The position numbers were made by a program, and so were the translations under genes. A model generated the notes under the pieces. The model was not told the origin of the DNA and ran no database searches. It was given only the letters and a program-made list of their open reading frames with translations. 64,000 nt of DNA, from positions 1 to 64,000 of the forward strand of contig NZ_JBBMFK010000010.1 in NCBI RefSeq assembly GCF_040096055.1, given 5' to 3'. Source of the DNA: Pseudoflavonifractor intestinihominis (lineage in GTDB: Bacteria; Bacillota; Clostridia; Oscillospirales; Oscillospiraceae). This document shows, piece by piece, positions 63,881-64,000 of the stretch. Position 1 is the stretch's first letter, and every line of letters starts with the position of its first letter.

Positions 63881-64000
63881 AACACCGTACCATTGCCGCC
63901 GTTCTGGCCGGAGTGCTGGCCGCGGGCCTGCTGACCGGCTGCCAGCCCCAGAGCGCTGAGGGCTCGGCGGCGCCCACCACCTCCCCCGCTGTGGAGACCG
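63877..64000 (+). CDS. Lipoprotein, probably ApbE-type FAD:protein FMN transferase (cut by window edge)
   Basis: Only the first 41 codons are present: a signal peptide with lipobox GLLTGCQ (Cys near 22) and an Ala/Ser/Pro linker. The catalytic domain is beyond the right edge. The call rests on context: NusG-II, Gx transporter and ApbE commonly follow in this order. AGGAGGA precedes the ATG, which overlaps the upstream stop. Confidence 0.5.
   Translation, partial: MKHRTIAAVLAGVLAAGLLTGCQPQSAEGSAAPTTSPAVET

Noticed and set aside
1..64000. tRNA, rRNA, CRISPR arrays, insertion sequences, prophage or integrase genes
   Set aside because: No TTCGAAT-type T-loops in cloverleaf context, no regularly spaced repeats, no transposase or phage-like proteins were seen while reading both strands.

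Overview
The window is GC-rich, densely coding DNA from an anaerobic, spore-forming (or spore-derived) Firmicute. The best guess is an Oscillospiraceae-type gut clostridium of the Flavonifractor/Lawsonibacter/Pseudoflavonifractor kind. Evidence for this: a spoIIP gene, a dnaD/dnaI-type primosome pair, a YloU/YloV (Gls24-FakA) pair, BlaI/BlaR-type genes, many AGGAGG ribosome binding sites, sigma-A promoters with 17-bp spacing, and intrinsic terminators after almost every transcription unit. No rRNA, tRNA, CRISPR array, IS element or phage gene was seen. Both ends cut a gene: nagB at the left and a probable apbE lipoprotein gene at the right.

Layout. 0-12.5 kb: an N-acetylmuramic acid (MurNAc) uptake and catabolism locus. 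One arm (minus strand) carries murQ, murP, a HAD phosphatase and nagB. The divergent arm carries its own PTS proteins (EIIA, HPr, EI), a MurR-type regulator and a 1590-residue surface protein made of two serine-beta-lactamase-fold modules plus three SLH domains. 12.6-15.1 kb: a DUF3343 gene with a 2-hydroxyacyl-CoA-dehydratase/double-cubane-type protein, then trmO. 15.3-24.4 kb: an NCS2 nucleobase permease, a membrane-anchored XRE regulator, a YheO/DauR-type regulator, and the ssnA-ygfK pair known from purine/selenium-linked catabolic clusters, with a riboswitch-like attenuator in front of ssnA. 24.4-32.8 kb: BlaR1/BlaI-like pair, DnaC/DnaD-like primosome genes, ftsH, rlmB. 32.8-43.9 kb: a degenerate P-type-ATPase-like membrane protein, a zinc-protease-like lipoprotein, an ABC exporter, a secreted 5'-nucleotidase-family protein, an AEC transporter, azlCD and a lipid kinase with a structured leader. 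44-48.3 kb: a cytosine-permease-type transporter, two isochorismatase-type hydrolases (one fused to a MerR DNA-binding domain) and a zinc alcohol dehydrogenase. 48.5-64 kb: spoIIP, a FabT-like MarR regulator with DegV, two Crh-like HPr paralogues, DUF2156 and GNAT proteins, a polar amino-acid ABC transporter, fakA/yloU, a DNA-repair radical-SAM pair, and a NusG-II/Gx-transporter/ApbE operon.

How the genes fit together. The MurNAc locus looks self-sufficient: an amidase-like surface protein could strip peptides from muropeptides, MurP with the local EIIA/HPr/EI would import and phosphorylate MurNAc, MurQ would make GlcNAc-6-P, and NagB would feed glycolysis. Its HPr keeps His15 but has Arg where the regulatory Ser46 should be. 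Two small HPr-fold proteins at 51.4-52.1 kb keep the serine but lack the histidine, so transport and regulatory roles may be divided among paralogues. The least familiar units are the permease/hydrolase/MerR-hydrolase/dehydrogenase operon (44-48 kb), whose promoter has a MerR-type 19-bp spacer, the inactive P-type-ATPase relative at 32.8-35.0 kb, and the ssnA attenuator. Functional statements come from motif reading and family knowledge only; no search was run.
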